Source of the DNA: Actinoplanes subtropicus | Lineage (GTDB): Bacteria; Actinomycetota; Actinomycetes; Mycobacteriales; Micromonosporaceae | Reading direction: 5' to 3' | Assembly (NCBI RefSeq): GCF_000721705.1 | Contig: NZ_JOJL01000021.1 | Location: forward strand, 443,181-507,180 | DNA length: 64,000 bases | Part shown: positions 15,745 to 26,552 of the stretch, in pieces | Numbering within the stretch: the stretch's first letter is position 1 | Layout: every line of letters begins with the position of its first letter | The notes under the pieces: generated by a model | The model's database searches: none | What the model was told of the DNA's origin: nothing | The model's input: the letters and a program-made list of their open reading frames with translations, nothing else | Translations under genes and position numbers: made by a program

Positions 15745-18618
15745 TCAGGCGGCCGGTCCGTAGACCGACAGCTCGGTGGAGTCCAGGAACACGCAGCTCG
15801 CGTCCGGGGCCGGCTGGCCCGGCGGGCAGAGTCCGGCGTCCTGGCCCTGGGTGGTCAGCATCGTGTACCGGACGTACCCGACGCCGGTGCCGGTGCCGGC
15901 GGCCAGCGCGACCGGGGTCGGGGTGACCGTGCCCCGCGGGAAGGTGCCGGCCGCGGCCTGGGTCCAGGTCGTGCCGTCGGGCGAGGTCTCCACCCGATAG
16001 CCGCCGGTCGAGACGCTGGCCGGGTCGCCGCAGGTGGCCGACGGGTTGATCACCAGCTGGCTGATGTTCACCTTCCCGGACAGCTTCAGGACGACCGTCT
16101 GCCCGCTCGCGGACACGTCCGAGCCCCAGCCGGTGCCCTGCGACTGGTCGATCAGGAAGGCCGGGCCACACTGCGGGGAGTAGTCCGGCCCGGTGAAGCT
16201 GACCACCTTGCCGCCGCCGCTGGAGGCCGCCCAGTCCTTGCGGACCGCCCAGTTCTTCACGACCGCGTGCGACGGGATCGACAGCGTGGCGACCTGCTGG
16301 TCATATCCGGCGCCGCGGGCGAAGACCTTGGCGTACGTGCCCGGCAGAATGTCGGAAATCTTGTAGCTGCCGTCCGCGGCCGTGGTGGCCATGAGGTCGC
16401 CGGCGAAGCCGGACGCGTGCCCGCCGAAGCCGACGGTGAGGCCGGCGACCGCCGTGCCGGAGTCCGCGTCGGTGACCTTGCCGGTCAGCGTGCCGCGCGG
16501 GGTGTTCGCGGCCGGCGGCATCGAGAAGTCCTCGACCGGCTGCGTGTCGGCGCCGTCCAGGCTGGCGGCGAAGTAGCCCATGCCCCGGTTGGCGAAGACC
16601 TTCCAGATCGTCTTCTGCAGCTTGCCGCCGTCGACCACCAGGTCGGCCGCCAGGATCGAGTTGCGCTCGTCCAGGTAGGACGGGTTCGCCGGGGACAGCT
16701 CCATGGCCCGGGTGACCAGCGACTCGGCCTTCTTGCTGCCGATCGCCCGCCGCAGGTCCCACAGGGTCTGGCCCCAGATCTCGCCGTCCGCGTGCACCTC
16801 GGTGCCGCGCGCGGAGATCAGGCCGAAGTCGCCGTACGTGTAGCCGCCGGGGCCGGCCGCCGCGGTGCCCGGGCAGACCGTCGCGGGCGCGCCGACGGTG
16901 CAGTCCAGCGGCTCGGTCCGGATCGTGCCGCCGCCGTCGACGTACTTGCCGACCATCACGTCGCCGACCTTCGCGGTGTCCTTCTCGAGGCCGGTGTCGA
17001 CCAGGTAGTCCAGCGCGTACCAGTCGCTCCACGCCTCGCCCATCGAGCGGGGCTGGGCGGAGCCGAGCGTCGAGTTGCCGTTGGCGTCGACGACCAGGCG
17101 GTTGGACAGGCCGTGGGTGTACTCGTGGAACACGACACTCGAGTCGTCACCGGAGTTGCCGGCGATGAACCGGGCATCCGGCAGGAACAGGTACATCTGC
17201 ATGACCGGCGGGATGCCGTCGGGCATGGTGTTCATGTTGGCGTTGTCGACGTGGTTGGCGTCCGGCAGGCCGTTCGCGGTGTTCGCGCCGTCGTCCGACT
17301 GGCCCTGCACGGCGTCGCCGTCGACCGCCTCGAAGTTGCCGGCGGTACGGGTGAAGCCGATCGGCCTGGCCGCCAGGTGGTCGTGCCAGGTGCCCAGGAA
17401 GTAGTACATCTGGACCGCGTTCTGCGCCCGGTTGGCCTGCCAGGAGTTCGCCGTCTTCGGGTCCCACGAGCACTTGAACGCCGCCGAGCAGCGGCCGCCG
17501 ACGGTGCCGCTGAAGTCCACGAACGGGAACTGGAAGCTGCGCTTGCCGGAGGGCGCGACCTCTTCGGTCGGGTTCGCCACGTTGTCGTCGTTCACGTCCG
17601 AGTAGACGTGCGCGACGTTGCCGGCCAGTCGCGGCGAGTCGTTCGGCAGCCACTTGCTCAGGCCGACCGTCTTCTGCGTACCACCCTTCGGAGCGCCCGG
17701 GTAGTTGTAGAAGACGTCGCCGGCGTCCGCATCGACGGTGTTCTGCCGGTACAGCACCTGGTCGGTGGCCGCGTCGATCACGTGCACGTAGCCCTGGTCG
17801 ACCGCGATCGTCTCCCATGCCAGCCGGGGCCCGCCGGCGGCCTGGAAGTAGACCAGCTTGGCGTTGCCGCCGTCGCTGAACGAGGTCTTGCGGGTGGCGC
17901 CGGCCTCGGTCCTGGTGACCTTGGCGGCGGAGGCGCCGAAGACGTCCTTGACGGCCGCGTCCCGCGCGCCGGCCGCGGACACCGTGGGCGACGCGGCCGC
18001 GGCCGGGAGCGCCCGGAGCGGCGAGCCGTCGATCTGGATGATCCGCCCGTCCTTGGTGATGTGCGCCTTCAGGCCGTTGCCGAAGACCGGCACGCCGCCG
18101 ACCGACTGGACGAAGCTGAGGTGGTGCGTGCCCTCGACGTCGACGTAGTCCTGACGCAGGGTGAGATTCGCGATCGCGGCCGGGCCGAGGCCGAAGACGT
18201 CCTGGTGAGCGGCCAGGTAGTCGAGCGCGATCGGTACCGGCTTCTGCTTGCTCGGCGCGGTCAGGAAGCCGTCCAGCCGGGCGACCCGGCGCGGCGTCCC
18301 GGTCGAGTTGTCGACGTCGACGATCCCCTGCACGCCGAGCGAATCCCGCAGCTTGTTGACGGCCGCCGGCGCCGCGGTCGGCACGATCGCGGCGCGCAGG
18401 GCGGCGGTCGGCTGCGCGGCGGCCGCGGCGCCCAGGCTCGCCCGGCTGTCGTAGTCGGCGCGGCGCTGCTGCGAGCGGTCCGCGACGGTCTTTTTCTGAA
18501 CCGGCTTCTGCTCCGGCGCGGCCTGCGCGGTGGCCGGCAACAATCCGGCCAGCAACACCACGCCGGCGGCCGCCGCCCCCACCCGCCGGGTCACGGTCGG
18601 TACGGATAACGGTCTCAA
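15745..18618 (-). CDS. Secreted M36 (fungalysin-like) zinc metalloprotease
   Basis: This is an extracellular zinc protease. The 957-residue precursor has a signal peptide (about 1-34, AGLLPATAQAA), a propeptide with FTP-type inhibitory sequence, an M36 catalytic domain with HEYTH (about residue 495) in VVFHEYTHGLSN and the downstream glutamate in SMGEAWSDWYA, a carboxypeptidase-regulatory-like beta domain (from GTLTGKVTDADSGTAV), and a C-terminal discoidin-like/galactose-binding domain with paired cysteines. Such proteases are common in saprophytic actinomycetes. Start ATG 18618; transcribed alone and closed by a strong hairpin. Confidence 0.93.
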   Translation of the reverse strand: MRPLSVPTVTRRVGAAAAGVVLLAGLLPATAQAAPEQKPVQKKTVADRSQQRRADYDSRASLGAAAAAQPTAALRAAIVPTAAPAAVNKLRDSLGVQGIVDVDNSTGTPRRVARLDGFLTAPSKQKPVPIALDYLAAHQDVFGLGPAAIANLTLRQDYVDVEGTHHLSFVQSVGGVPVFGNGLKAHITKDGRIIQIDGSPLRALPAAAASPTVSAAGARDAAVKDVFGASAAKVTRTEAGATRKTSFSDGGNAKLVYFQAAGGPRLAWETIAVDQGYVHVIDAATDQVLYRQNTVDADAGDVFYNYPGAPKGGTQKTVGLSKWLPNDSPRLAGNVAHVYSDVNDDNVANPTEEVAPSGKRSFQFPFVDFSGTVGGRCSAAFKCSWDPKTANSWQANRAQNAVQMYYFLGTWHDHLAARPIGFTRTAGNFEAVDGDAVQGQSDDGANTANGLPDANHVDNANMNTMPDGIPPVMQMYLFLPDARFIAGNSGDDSSVVFHEYTHGLSNRLVVDANGNSTLGSAQPRSMGEAWSDWYALDYLVDTGLEKDTAKVGDVMVGKYVDGGGTIRTEPLDCTVGAPATVCPGTAAAGPGGYTYGDFGLISARGTEVHADGEIWGQTLWDLRRAIGSKKAESLVTRAMELSPANPSYLDERNSILAADLVVDGGKLQKTIWKVFANRGMGYFAASLDGADTQPVEDFSMPPAANTPRGTLTGKVTDADSGTAVAGLTVGFGGHASGFAGDLMATTAADGSYKISDILPGTYAKVFARGAGYDQQVATLSIPSHAVVKNWAVRKDWAASSGGGKVVSFTGPDYSPQCGPAFLIDQSQGTGWGSDVSASGQTVVLKLSGKVNISQLVINPSATCGDPASVSTGGYRVETSPDGTTWTQAAAGTFPRGTVTPTPVALAAGTGTGVGYVRYTMLTTQGQDAGLCPPGQPAPDASCVFLDSTELSVYGPAA

Positions 18619-18927
18619 ATCATGCCCCTCTCGACCGGGCTCGGTGCAGCCCGGCCAGGAGCGGACGCCCTCGCCGGCCGCACCCCACTTGTGTGGCCCG
18701 TCGATGGCTGACTCTGTCCGACGATCGGAGAATGTAACTAGATCTATGTCTGATTCTTTACCTATCCGATACCGCGGTCCGGTTGACGCTCGCCGCCACG
18801 GGCCCGCGGCTGGGGTCGGCGGTTTGGTGTGATCGGGCTAACCTGTGGGGACGGGCGGCGTGCCAGCAGGCCCGGGTACCCCTCGCTGCCCATTTCGCGG
18901 CCTGCGAACGACTTGGGAGGAAGCCTC
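18619..18927. promoter_or_regulatory. Divergent promoter region, protease / moxR operon
   Basis: This gap between divergent genes has an AT-rich core (about 18725-18780), unlike the flanking coding DNA, and must carry promoters for both directions. GGGAGG (18915-18920) is the ribosome binding site of the moxR gene. I could not fix the -35/-10 elements with confidence. Confidence 0.5.
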
Positions 18928-19974
<1,047 letters not shown>

Positions 19975-19976
19975 TC

Positions 19977-21272
19977 ATGCGGGAGGCCTTGCGGGGACTG
20001 ACCACGCGCGGCCGATCGTTCCTGGCCGCGGCGGCCGCGGCCGGCATCTCGGCGATCGTCCTGGGCGAGCGTGACCTGCTGCGGGTGGCGGTGCTGCTGG
20101 CCGCGCTGCCGTTGCTGGCCGCGGCGTACGTCGGCCGCAGCCGGTACAAGCTGGCCTGCACCCGCTCCCTCGAGCCCGGCCGCGCGCCGGTCGGCTCCAG
20201 CGCCCGGGTCATCCTGCGCCTGCAGAACCTGTCCCGCCTGCCCACCGGCACGCTGCTGCTGGAGGACAAGCTGCCGTACGCGCTGGGCAGCCGCCCCCGG
20301 GTCGTGCTGGAACGGCTCGGCGCCCACCAGGCCAGCTCGGTCGCCTACACGGTCCGCGCCGACGTGCGCGGCCGCTACCCGATCGGCCCGCTGGTGATCC
20401 GGCTGACCGACCCGTTCGGCCTGTGCGAGCTGACCCGCTCGTTCCCGAGCATCGACCGGCTGACCGTGATCCCGCAGGTGTACCCGCTGCCCACGGTCCG
20501 GCTCGGCGGGGAGTACGCGGGCACCGGCGACAGCCGCGCCCGGTCGGTGGCCGTGCACGGCGAGGACGACGCCGCCACCCGCGAGTACCGCCGCGGCGAC
20601 GACCTGCGCCGGGTGCACTGGCGGTCCACGGCGCGCACCGGCGAGCTGATGGTGCGCCGCGAGGAGCAGCCCTGGGAGAGCCGGGCGACGGTGGTGCTCG
20701 ACACCCGGGTCTACGCGCACCGCGGCGAGGGCCCGACGGCCAGCTTCGAGTGGGCCGTCTCGGCCACCGCGAGCATCGCCATGCACCTGCGGCAGGCCGG
20801 CTACAAGCTGCGCCTGGTGACCGGCTCGGGCATCGACATCGACGCGTACGAGGGTGGCGAGAGTTTGATCCTGGACACGCTCGCCGACGTGAAGCTGGAT
20901 CGGCACGGTGACATCGCGTTGCTGGTCGAACAGGTCCGGCGCCGCTCGGACGGCGGCCTGGTGGTGGGCATCTTCGGCTCGCTCACGGTGGCCGAGGCCG
21001 AGCTGCTGACCGGCCTGCGCGGCAACGGCGCCACCTGCATCGGCTTCGCGGTCGACAGCTCCACCTGGGTGTCGATGACGCCCGGCGAGCGGCAGGAGGC
21101 CGACCGGGAGCACGCCGCCGCGGCGCTCGCCCTGGTGCACGCCGGCTGGCGCTCGGTGCCGGTCACGCACGGCGCCACGCTGCCCAACCTGTGGCCGGCC
21201 GCCGCCCGCGGCTCGAGCGGCTTCGCCTGGCGGGCCGCGATGGCCGAGACCGTCGGCGGGGTGATCCGATGA
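19977..21272 (+). CDS. DUF58 domain protein
   Basis: The 431-residue product has two N-terminal transmembrane helices (about 10-55) followed by a soluble domain with the DUF58 signature REYRRGDDLRRVHWRSTARTGEL. DUF58 proteins are regular partners of MoxR ATPases and transglutaminase-like membrane proteins, and may act in envelope or wall-associated protein processing; the biochemical role is unknown. It follows moxR by 2 bp and overlaps the next gene by 4 bp (ATGA), which indicates one operon. Confidence 0.9.
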   Translation: MREALRGLTTRGRSFLAAAAAAGISAIVLGERDLLRVAVLLAALPLLAAAYVGRSRYKLACTRSLEPGRAPVGSSARVILRLQNLSRLPTGTLLLEDKLPYALGSRPRVVLERLGAHQASSVAYTVRADVRGRYPIGPLVIRLTDPFGLCELTRSFPSIDRLTVIPQVYPLPTVRLGGEYAGTGDSRARSVAVHGEDDAATREYRRGDDLRRVHWRSTARTGELMVRREEQPWESRATVVLDTRVYAHRGEGPTASFEWAVSATASIAMHLRQAGYKLRLVTGSGIDIDAYEGGESLILDTLADVKLDRHGDIALLVEQVRRRSDGGLVVGIFGSLTVAEAELLTGLRGNGATCIGFAVDSSTWVSMTPGERQEADREHAAAALALVHAGWRSVPVTHGATLPNLWPAAARGSSGFAWRAAMAETVGGVIR

Positions 21273-23719
21273 CCGGCCGCCGTCGTCTCGGGATGGTCGC
21301 CGCCGGCGCCACGCTGCTCGCGGCCGCCCCGATCTCGTCGATCTTCGAGTCGTGGAGCTGGCTGGTCCGGTGCATCGTGGCGGTCGGCCTGATCGCCGGG
21401 GCGGCGCTGCTCGCCCGTACGGTGCGCTTCCCGGTCTGGGCCCAGGCGCTCAGCATGGTCGTGACCCTGCTGCTGACCCTCACCTGGATGTTCCCCAGCG
21501 GCCACGAGATCCTCGTCCCGCAGCCGGCCACCTTCGGCCACTTCGCCGACCTGGTCACCCAGGCCGGGCAGGACACGAGATCGTACGGCGTGCCCGTCCC
21601 CGACCGGGACGGCCTGCTGTTCATCACGGTCCTCGGGATCGGCTCGGTGGCGATCGTGGTCGACCTGCTCACCGTCGTCGCGCGCCGCCCGGCCCTGGCC
21701 GGCCTGCCGATGCTGGCGATCTACTCGGTGCCGGTCGCGATCTATGTGGACGATGTGCCGATCCTGCCGTTCATCATCGGCTCGATCGGCTTCCTCTGGC
21801 TCCTGGTCTCCGACAACATCGATCGCGTACGCCGTTTCGGTCGCCGCTTCACCGGTGACGGCCGCGACGTGGACGTCTGGGAGCCCTCCCCCCTGGCCGC
21901 CGCGGGCCGTCGCCTCGGCGTGGTCGGCGTGGCCACGGCCGTGCTGCTGCCGCTGCTCATGCCGAGCATCACCGGCGGCCTGCTCTCGCAGATCACGCAG
22001 AGCGGCAGCGGGATCGGCGACGGCACCGGCATCGGCGGGGGCGGCGGCAAGATCAGCCTGTTCGCCGCGCTCAACGGGAACCTGACCCAGGGCGAGACGG
22101 TTCAGGTGATCAAGCTGACCACCAACGAGCAGGAGCCCTTCTACCTGCGCTTCGGCGTCGCCGACCAGCTGACCAACCTGGGTTTCGGCAGCCGCAACCC
22201 GACCGGCAACTCGATCAACCGGGGCCTGGCCGACCCGCGCAACAGCACCGCCGGCGGCGAGTTCCAGCAGTACCACGCGCAGATCGAGATCAGCGACAGC
22301 TTCCGCCAGACGCTGCTGCCGATCTACGCCAACACGATCCAGACCAGCGATCTCGGCGGCGGCTGGTCCTACGACCCGAACCAGCAGGTGATCTACTCCG
22401 GCCGGCAGACCACCAAGGGGAAGAAGTACAACTTCGACTATGTACGCGCGACGTACACCGAGTCGGAGCTGCGCGGCGCGCCGGCGCTGAACCGGGACGA
22501 CCCGCTGCGCACGCAGTACACGAACACGCCGCGGGACCCGTACGTCGACAACCTGGTGGCCGGCCTGATCAAGGGCAAGACCAACGACTACGACAAGATG
22601 CGCGCGCTGTACAACTACTTCGCCAAGACGAACGGCTTCACCTACAGCCTGTCCACCCAGCCGGCCGGCTCCAGCTCGGAGATCGCGGCGTTCCTGAAGA
22701 ACAAGGTCGGCTACTGCCAGCAGTACGCGGCGGCGCTGGCCTGGATGGCGCGGGTGGCCGGGATCCCGGCGCGGGTCGCGTTCGGCTTCACCAAGGGCGC
22801 CCAGCAGGGCAACTCGTGGGTCATCACGAACCGCAACGCGCACGCCTGGACCGAGATCTACCTGAAGGGCTTCGGCTGGATCCCGTTCGACGCCACGCCG
22901 GCCTCCAGCGTGGCCGGCTCGACCCGGACGGACTGGGCGCCGAACGTCGACCAGACCTTCCCGACGGCGTCGTCGTCGGCGGGCACGGCGGCGCCCGGGG
23001 CGAGTTCGTCGGCCGCGGCCGGCAACTCGAACCGGCTGGACCGCGACCCCGACGCCGCGGGCCTGGGCGGCAACATCAACGGCGGGGCGACGCCGATCTC
23101 GTACACGACGCTCTGGACGATGGCGGGCGTGGCGCTGCTGATCGCCCTGCTGCTGGTGCCGGCCCTGCGCCGGCTGATGGTCCGCCGCCGCCGGCACGCC
23201 GCGACGGTCCCCAAGGCGCCGAAGGTGCTGGCCGCCTCGGGCGCCGGCCCACCGGGCGAGCACGACATCGTGGTCACCGCCGAGGCGGCCCAGGCCCGCG
23301 AGGACGCCCACGCGGCCTGGGACGAACTCCTCGACACGATGATCGACTACCGCATCCCGGTCGATCCGACCGAGACGCCCCGGGTCACCGCCCACCGCCT
23401 GGTCGGCGAGGCGGTCCTGCTGGAGGAGCCGGCCGCCGCGGCCACCCTGCTGGGCACGGCCGAGGAGAGGGCCCGCTACGCGCGAAAGCCGCTGCAGGGC
23501 GCCGAACTGACCGCTGCGCTGCACCTGGTACGCAAGGGCCTGGCCCGCTCGGCCAACCGCCGCACCCGGCTCACGGCGTCCCTGTTCCCGCCCTCGGTGC
23601 TGCTGCGCTGGCGCCTGGGCCTCGCCGAGACCTCCACCCGAGCCGCCGCCACCGCAAGCCGCTGGCGCGAGTCAATGTCCCGCTTCAGCCCCCGCCGCCT
23701 CCTGGCCCGCAGCCGCTGA
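21269..23719 (+). CDS. Membrane-bound transglutaminase-like protein (TgpA family)
   Basis: The 816-residue membrane protein has about six N-terminal transmembrane helices (DUF3488 region, residues about 1-245), an extracytoplasmic transglutaminase-like domain with the triad Cys in VGYCQQYAA, His in RNAHAWTEIY and Asp in IPFDATP, another transmembrane helix (IALLLVPAL), and a cytoplasmic C-terminal DUF4129-like region. The start ATG 21269 overlaps the DUF58 stop. The family is linked to extracytoplasmic peptide or wall-protein modification; the substrate is unknown. Confidence 0.92.
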   Translation: MTGRRRLGMVAAGATLLAAAPISSIFESWSWLVRCIVAVGLIAGAALLARTVRFPVWAQALSMVVTLLLTLTWMFPSGHEILVPQPATFGHFADLVTQAGQDTRSYGVPVPDRDGLLFITVLGIGSVAIVVDLLTVVARRPALAGLPMLAIYSVPVAIYVDDVPILPFIIGSIGFLWLLVSDNIDRVRRFGRRFTGDGRDVDVWEPSPLAAAGRRLGVVGVATAVLLPLLMPSITGGLLSQITQSGSGIGDGTGIGGGGGKISLFAALNGNLTQGETVQVIKLTTNEQEPFYLRFGVADQLTNLGFGSRNPTGNSINRGLADPRNSTAGGEFQQYHAQIEISDSFRQTLLPIYANTIQTSDLGGGWSYDPNQQVIYSGRQTTKGKKYNFDYVRATYTESELRGAPALNRDDPLRTQYTNTPRDPYVDNLVAGLIKGKTNDYDKMRALYNYFAKTNGFTYSLSTQPAGSSSEIAAFLKNKVGYCQQYAAALAWMARVAGIPARVAFGFTKGAQQGNSWVITNRNAHAWTEIYLKGFGWIPFDATPASSVAGSTRTDWAPNVDQTFPTASSSAGTAAPGASSSAAAGNSNRLDRDPDAAGLGGNINGGATPISYTTLWTMAGVALLIALLLVPALRRLMVRRRRHAATVPKAPKVLAASGAGPPGEHDIVVTAEAAQAREDAHAAWDELLDTMIDYRIPVDPTETPRVTAHRLVGEAVLLEEPAAAATLLGTAEERARYARKPLQGAELTAALHLVRKGLARSANRRTRLTASLFPPSVLLRWRLGLAETSTRAAATASRWRESMSRFSPRRLLARSR

Positions 23720-24389
23720 CCCCCCGCAGCCGCTGACCCCCCGCAGGCTGACCCCCGCAGCCGCTGACCCCCCCCCGCGGGCGCCGCCACCCGCGGCGTC
23801 CGCGGGGTCCGCAGGGTCCGCGGGGTCCGCGGGGTCCGCGGCCCCACCCAACCCCGCACACCACCCACCGCCGACCCACCCGCCACCGGCCCACAATTCA
23901 CCGACCCACCCGCCGCCGGAAGCTCACCGCCAGCCCGCCCACCACCGGGCCGCCCACCACCGGCCGCCCACCGCCAGCCCGCCACTCACCGCCGGACCAC
24001 TCATCGCCGGACCGCCCAACCCGGACCGCCCAACCCGGGCCGCCCAACCCGGGCCGCCCACCACGGGCCGCCCAATCCGGACCGCCCACCACGGGCCGCC
24101 CAACCCGGACCGCCTACCACGGGCCGCCCAACCCGGACCGCCCAACCCGGGCCGCCCACCACGGGCGGAGACGCCCAGCGTGTCGGCGCCCAGCACGACG
24201 ACCTGGCCCTGCGGCCGCCCTCCACGGGCCGCCCACGCCGGAGCGCTCACTGCCGGGCCCGCCCGCCCCGCCGGATCGCTCGCCGCCGGGCCGCCCACCG
24301 CTGTAGCGCTCGCTCCGTCACAGCCGCGCTACCGCCGAGCCGCACCACTAGCACCACCCCAACATGGCCCCGCACGCCCGGACCGCCCC

Positions 24390-24530
24390 GATCTTGGAGC
24401 GCAAGCGCTCGGAGCGCACACCAACACAACTCCGCTCACCCCTCCGCCCCGATCTTGGAGCGCAAGCGCTCGGAGCGCACACCAACACAACTCCGCTCAC
24501 CCCTCCGCCCCGATCTTGGAGCGCGGCTTC
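24390..24530. repeat. 61-bp tandem repeat, about 2.3 copies
   Basis: Two full copies start at 24390 and 24451, with a partial third at 24512 that diverges after GATCTTGGAGCGC. Each copy begins GATCTTGGAGCGCAAGCGCT and includes a short inverted repeat GAGCGC-AA-GCGCTC, followed by an A/C-rich spacer. The first two copies are essentially identical, which suggests recent duplication. Confidence 0.9.
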
Positions 24531-24628
24531 GCGGACACGAGAGACCCGCGGCACAAATCGGACGCCGCGCGAGTCAGGCGGCGACCCGCGCCATAGGTGC
24601 CCCGGGCGCGCGGGCATCGATAAACGGC

Positions 24629-24651
24629 GATGGCGGCCCGAGGCCGCCATC
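24629..24651 (-). terminator. Terminator after the DUF3040 gene
   Basis: GATGGCGGCC (24629-24638) pairs perfectly with GGCCGCCATC (24642-24651) around a 3-base loop, about 70 bp downstream of the DUF3040 stop on the minus strand. Confidence 0.75.
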
Positions 24652-24722
24652 TGCCGGTCGCGTGGCGCCGGGGCGCCCGCGGTGTTCAGGATGTGTGCGC
24701 GCTCGTTGCCGGGCGCGCAGGG

Positions 24723-25109
24723 TCAGCGGTGTCCTTCCGGGCGCTGACGCCACCGGTCTTCCAGCCGGTCGATGAATCCTGCCTTGCGGGTCTGGCGGGT
24801 ACGGCGTGTCGCGGTGCCGCCCACGGCGTGCAGGTCCGGAGCATTGCCCTTGCGACGGGACTGCATCGCGAAGGCGGCCGAGCCGAGCATCACCACGAAA
24901 CCGGCCACGCCGAGGGGCGTGTTGCCGATGACGGTTCCGAGGACCACCAGGCCGAGGCCAACAATGATCACGAACGCGGCGAACAGGAGCCGGCGCCGTG
25001 CGTGGAAACGCGGGTCGCTGGCCCGCACAGCCGAGGCGAACTTGGGGTCCTCGGCAAGCGACCGCTCGATCTGATCGAACAGCCGCTGCTCGTGCTCCGA
25101 GAGCGGCAC
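24723..25109 (-). CDS. DUF3040 domain membrane protein
   Basis: The 128-residue protein begins MPLSEHEQRLFDQIERSLAE, the signature of the actinobacterial DUF3040 family, and has two transmembrane helices (about 44-85) followed by a basic tail. Function is unknown. I chose GTG 25109 because GGGGAGG lies 6 bp upstream and the family normally starts here; an ATG at 25130 would place that ribosome binding site inside the gene. It lies about 100 bp after dinB. In some actinobacteria DUF3040 genes sit near the dcw cluster; here it follows a Y-family polymerase. Confidence 0.88.
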   Translation of the reverse strand: MPLSEHEQRLFDQIERSLAEDPKFASAVRASDPRFHARRRLLFAAFVIIVGLGLVVLGTVIGNTPLGVAGFVVMLGSAAFAMQSRRKGNAPDLHAVGGTATRRTRQTRKAGFIDRLEDRWRQRPEGHR

Positions 25110-25208
25110 GGCATTCCTCCCCGGGCGCATATCCCAATCCCGAAGCGGGGTCGGGGTGAAACAAGGTAGGTGGCGCGGGACAGCCGTCGGCTGCCTTACC
25201 GAGCAAGT

Positions 25209-26504
25209 CTACGAGTGGGTTGGCGGCTCGGAAAGCGGGACGACCGTCCGCTCCGGGTGATTTTCGGTGCGGCGTAGATCGGTTCGTCCCAAAAGACTGG
25301 CTGGACCGACGCTGGCGCGCCCGAATCGGGCCGCGATCGCGTCGGTCGCGGCTTCCGCCTCGCGCCAGCCGCGCTCCGGCTCACCCAGGCTGAGCTGGCG
25401 TGACGTGGTGGCGGCGGCGGTCAGCCCCTCGACCCGGACGCCGACGAGCCGAATGTGATCGGTCGCACCGAGCGCCTCGAACAGCGCCCACGAGGTCTCG
25501 AATATCTCACGGGCCACATCGGTGCTGGTCGGCATCGTGCGTGACCGGTTGACCGTACGGAAGTCGGCGAGCCGCACCTTGATCGCCACGGTGCGCCCGA
25601 CCTGGCCGCTCGCCCGCAGCCGGGCACCCACTTTGTCGGAAAGCGCGAGCAGGCTGCGCCGCAGCAGCACCCGGTCGGCCACGTCGGTGTCGAAGGTCAT
25701 CTCGGCGCCGATCGACTTGTCGACCTGCTCGGGGGTGACCCGGCGCGGGTCGCGACCCCAGGAGAGCTCGTGCAGGTGGACCGCGGCCGCCTCGCCGAGC
25801 GCGCCGCGCAGCATGCCGACCGGCGCCCGGGCCAGCTCACCGACGGTGGTCAGGCCGAGCCGGCGCAGCGTCTCGGCGGCCCGCTCCCCCACGCCCCAGA
25901 GCGACTCGACCGGCAGCGGGTGCAGGAAGTCGAGCACGAGCGGGCCGGGCACGACGACCATGCCGTTGGGTTTGGCGCGGGTCGAGCCGAGCTTGGCCAC
26001 GAATTTCGTCGGCGCGACCCCCACCGAGCAGGTCAGCTGTTGCTCGGCGAACATCCGCTCGCGGATCCGCGCGGCGATCTCCGCGGGCCGGCCGAGCAGC
26101 CGCTGCGCGCCGGCCACGTCGAGGAACGCCTCGTCCGAGGAGAGCGGCTCGACCAGGGGAGTCATGTCTCGGAAGATGCTCATGACCGCCTCGGAGGCGG
26201 CCGCGATCGACGGCCCGTCGACCGGCAGGAAGATCGCCTGAGGGCAGAGCGCCCGGGCCCGCGCCGTCGGCATGGCGCTGCGCACCCCGAACCGGCGCGC
26301 CTCATAACTGGCCGAGCTCACCACCCCGCGCGGCCCGATGCCGCCGACCACGACGGGCTTGCCGCGCAGCTCGGGCCGGGACCGAACGGCGACCGAGGCG
26401 AAGAACGCATCCATATCGACATGCAGGATCGTGCAGCCGGCGTCATCCGCCTCCGGCCCGAATCGCGGGTCACGCCCCCGCGGCACCGCCTGACTACGTC
26501 CCAC
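25209..26504 (-). CDS. dinB: DNA polymerase IV
   Basis: DinB is an error-prone Y-family polymerase that replicates past lesions. The 431-residue product has the catalytic motif ILHVDMDAFFASV, the second acidic motif LSSDEAFLDVAG, the helix-hairpin-helix region SLWGVGERAAETL, and a little-finger domain. Its metal ligands are intact, in contrast to the ImuB homologue in this window. I prefer GTG 26504 (MGRSQAVPRGRDP), the start seen in close relatives, over an upstream start at 26534. It is 48 bp downstream of the phosphodiesterase gene. No LexA-type box is visible directly upstream. Confidence 0.95.
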   Translation of the reverse strand: MGRSQAVPRGRDPRFGPEADDAGCTILHVDMDAFFASVAVRSRPELRGKPVVVGGIGPRGVVSSASYEARRFGVRSAMPTARARALCPQAIFLPVDGPSIAAASEAVMSIFRDMTPLVEPLSSDEAFLDVAGAQRLLGRPAEIAARIRERMFAEQQLTCSVGVAPTKFVAKLGSTRAKPNGMVVVPGPLVLDFLHPLPVESLWGVGERAAETLRRLGLTTVGELARAPVGMLRGALGEAAAVHLHELSWGRDPRRVTPEQVDKSIGAEMTFDTDVADRVLLRRSLLALSDKVGARLRASGQVGRTVAIKVRLADFRTVNRSRTMPTSTDVAREIFETSWALFEALGATDHIRLVGVRVEGLTAAATTSRQLSLGEPERGWREAEAATDAIAARFGRASVGPASLLGRTDLRRTENHPERTVVPLSEPPTHS

Positions 26505-26552
26505 GCCGGCGACCCTAGCCCCACCCCCTGACAAAAATGGGGAACGTGCAGC

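Larger units (their letters stand above)
23720..24722. repeat. Gene-free, repeat-rich 1-kb region
   Basis: No credible gene lies between the transglutaminase gene and the DUF3040 gene. The stretch is made of successive low-complexity tandem arrays: CCGCAGCCGCTGACCCC units (23706-23770), GGGGTCCGC units (about 23795-23845), GGACCGCCCAACCC/GGGCCGCCCACCA units (about 24000-24165), and a 61-bp array (24390-24530). The long frames through it are composition-driven. Confidence 0.85.

Noticed and set aside
24391..24475. TGGAGCGC in the 61-bp repeats as MraZ boxes
   Set aside because: Spacing is 61 bp and the region is far from any dcw gene, so the match to GTGGAG is probably chance.
24390..24530. 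CRISPR array at the 61-bp repeats
   Set aside because: Repeats are directly adjacent with no unique spacers and no cas genes nearby. The same applies to the 17-, 34- and 42-bp arrays.
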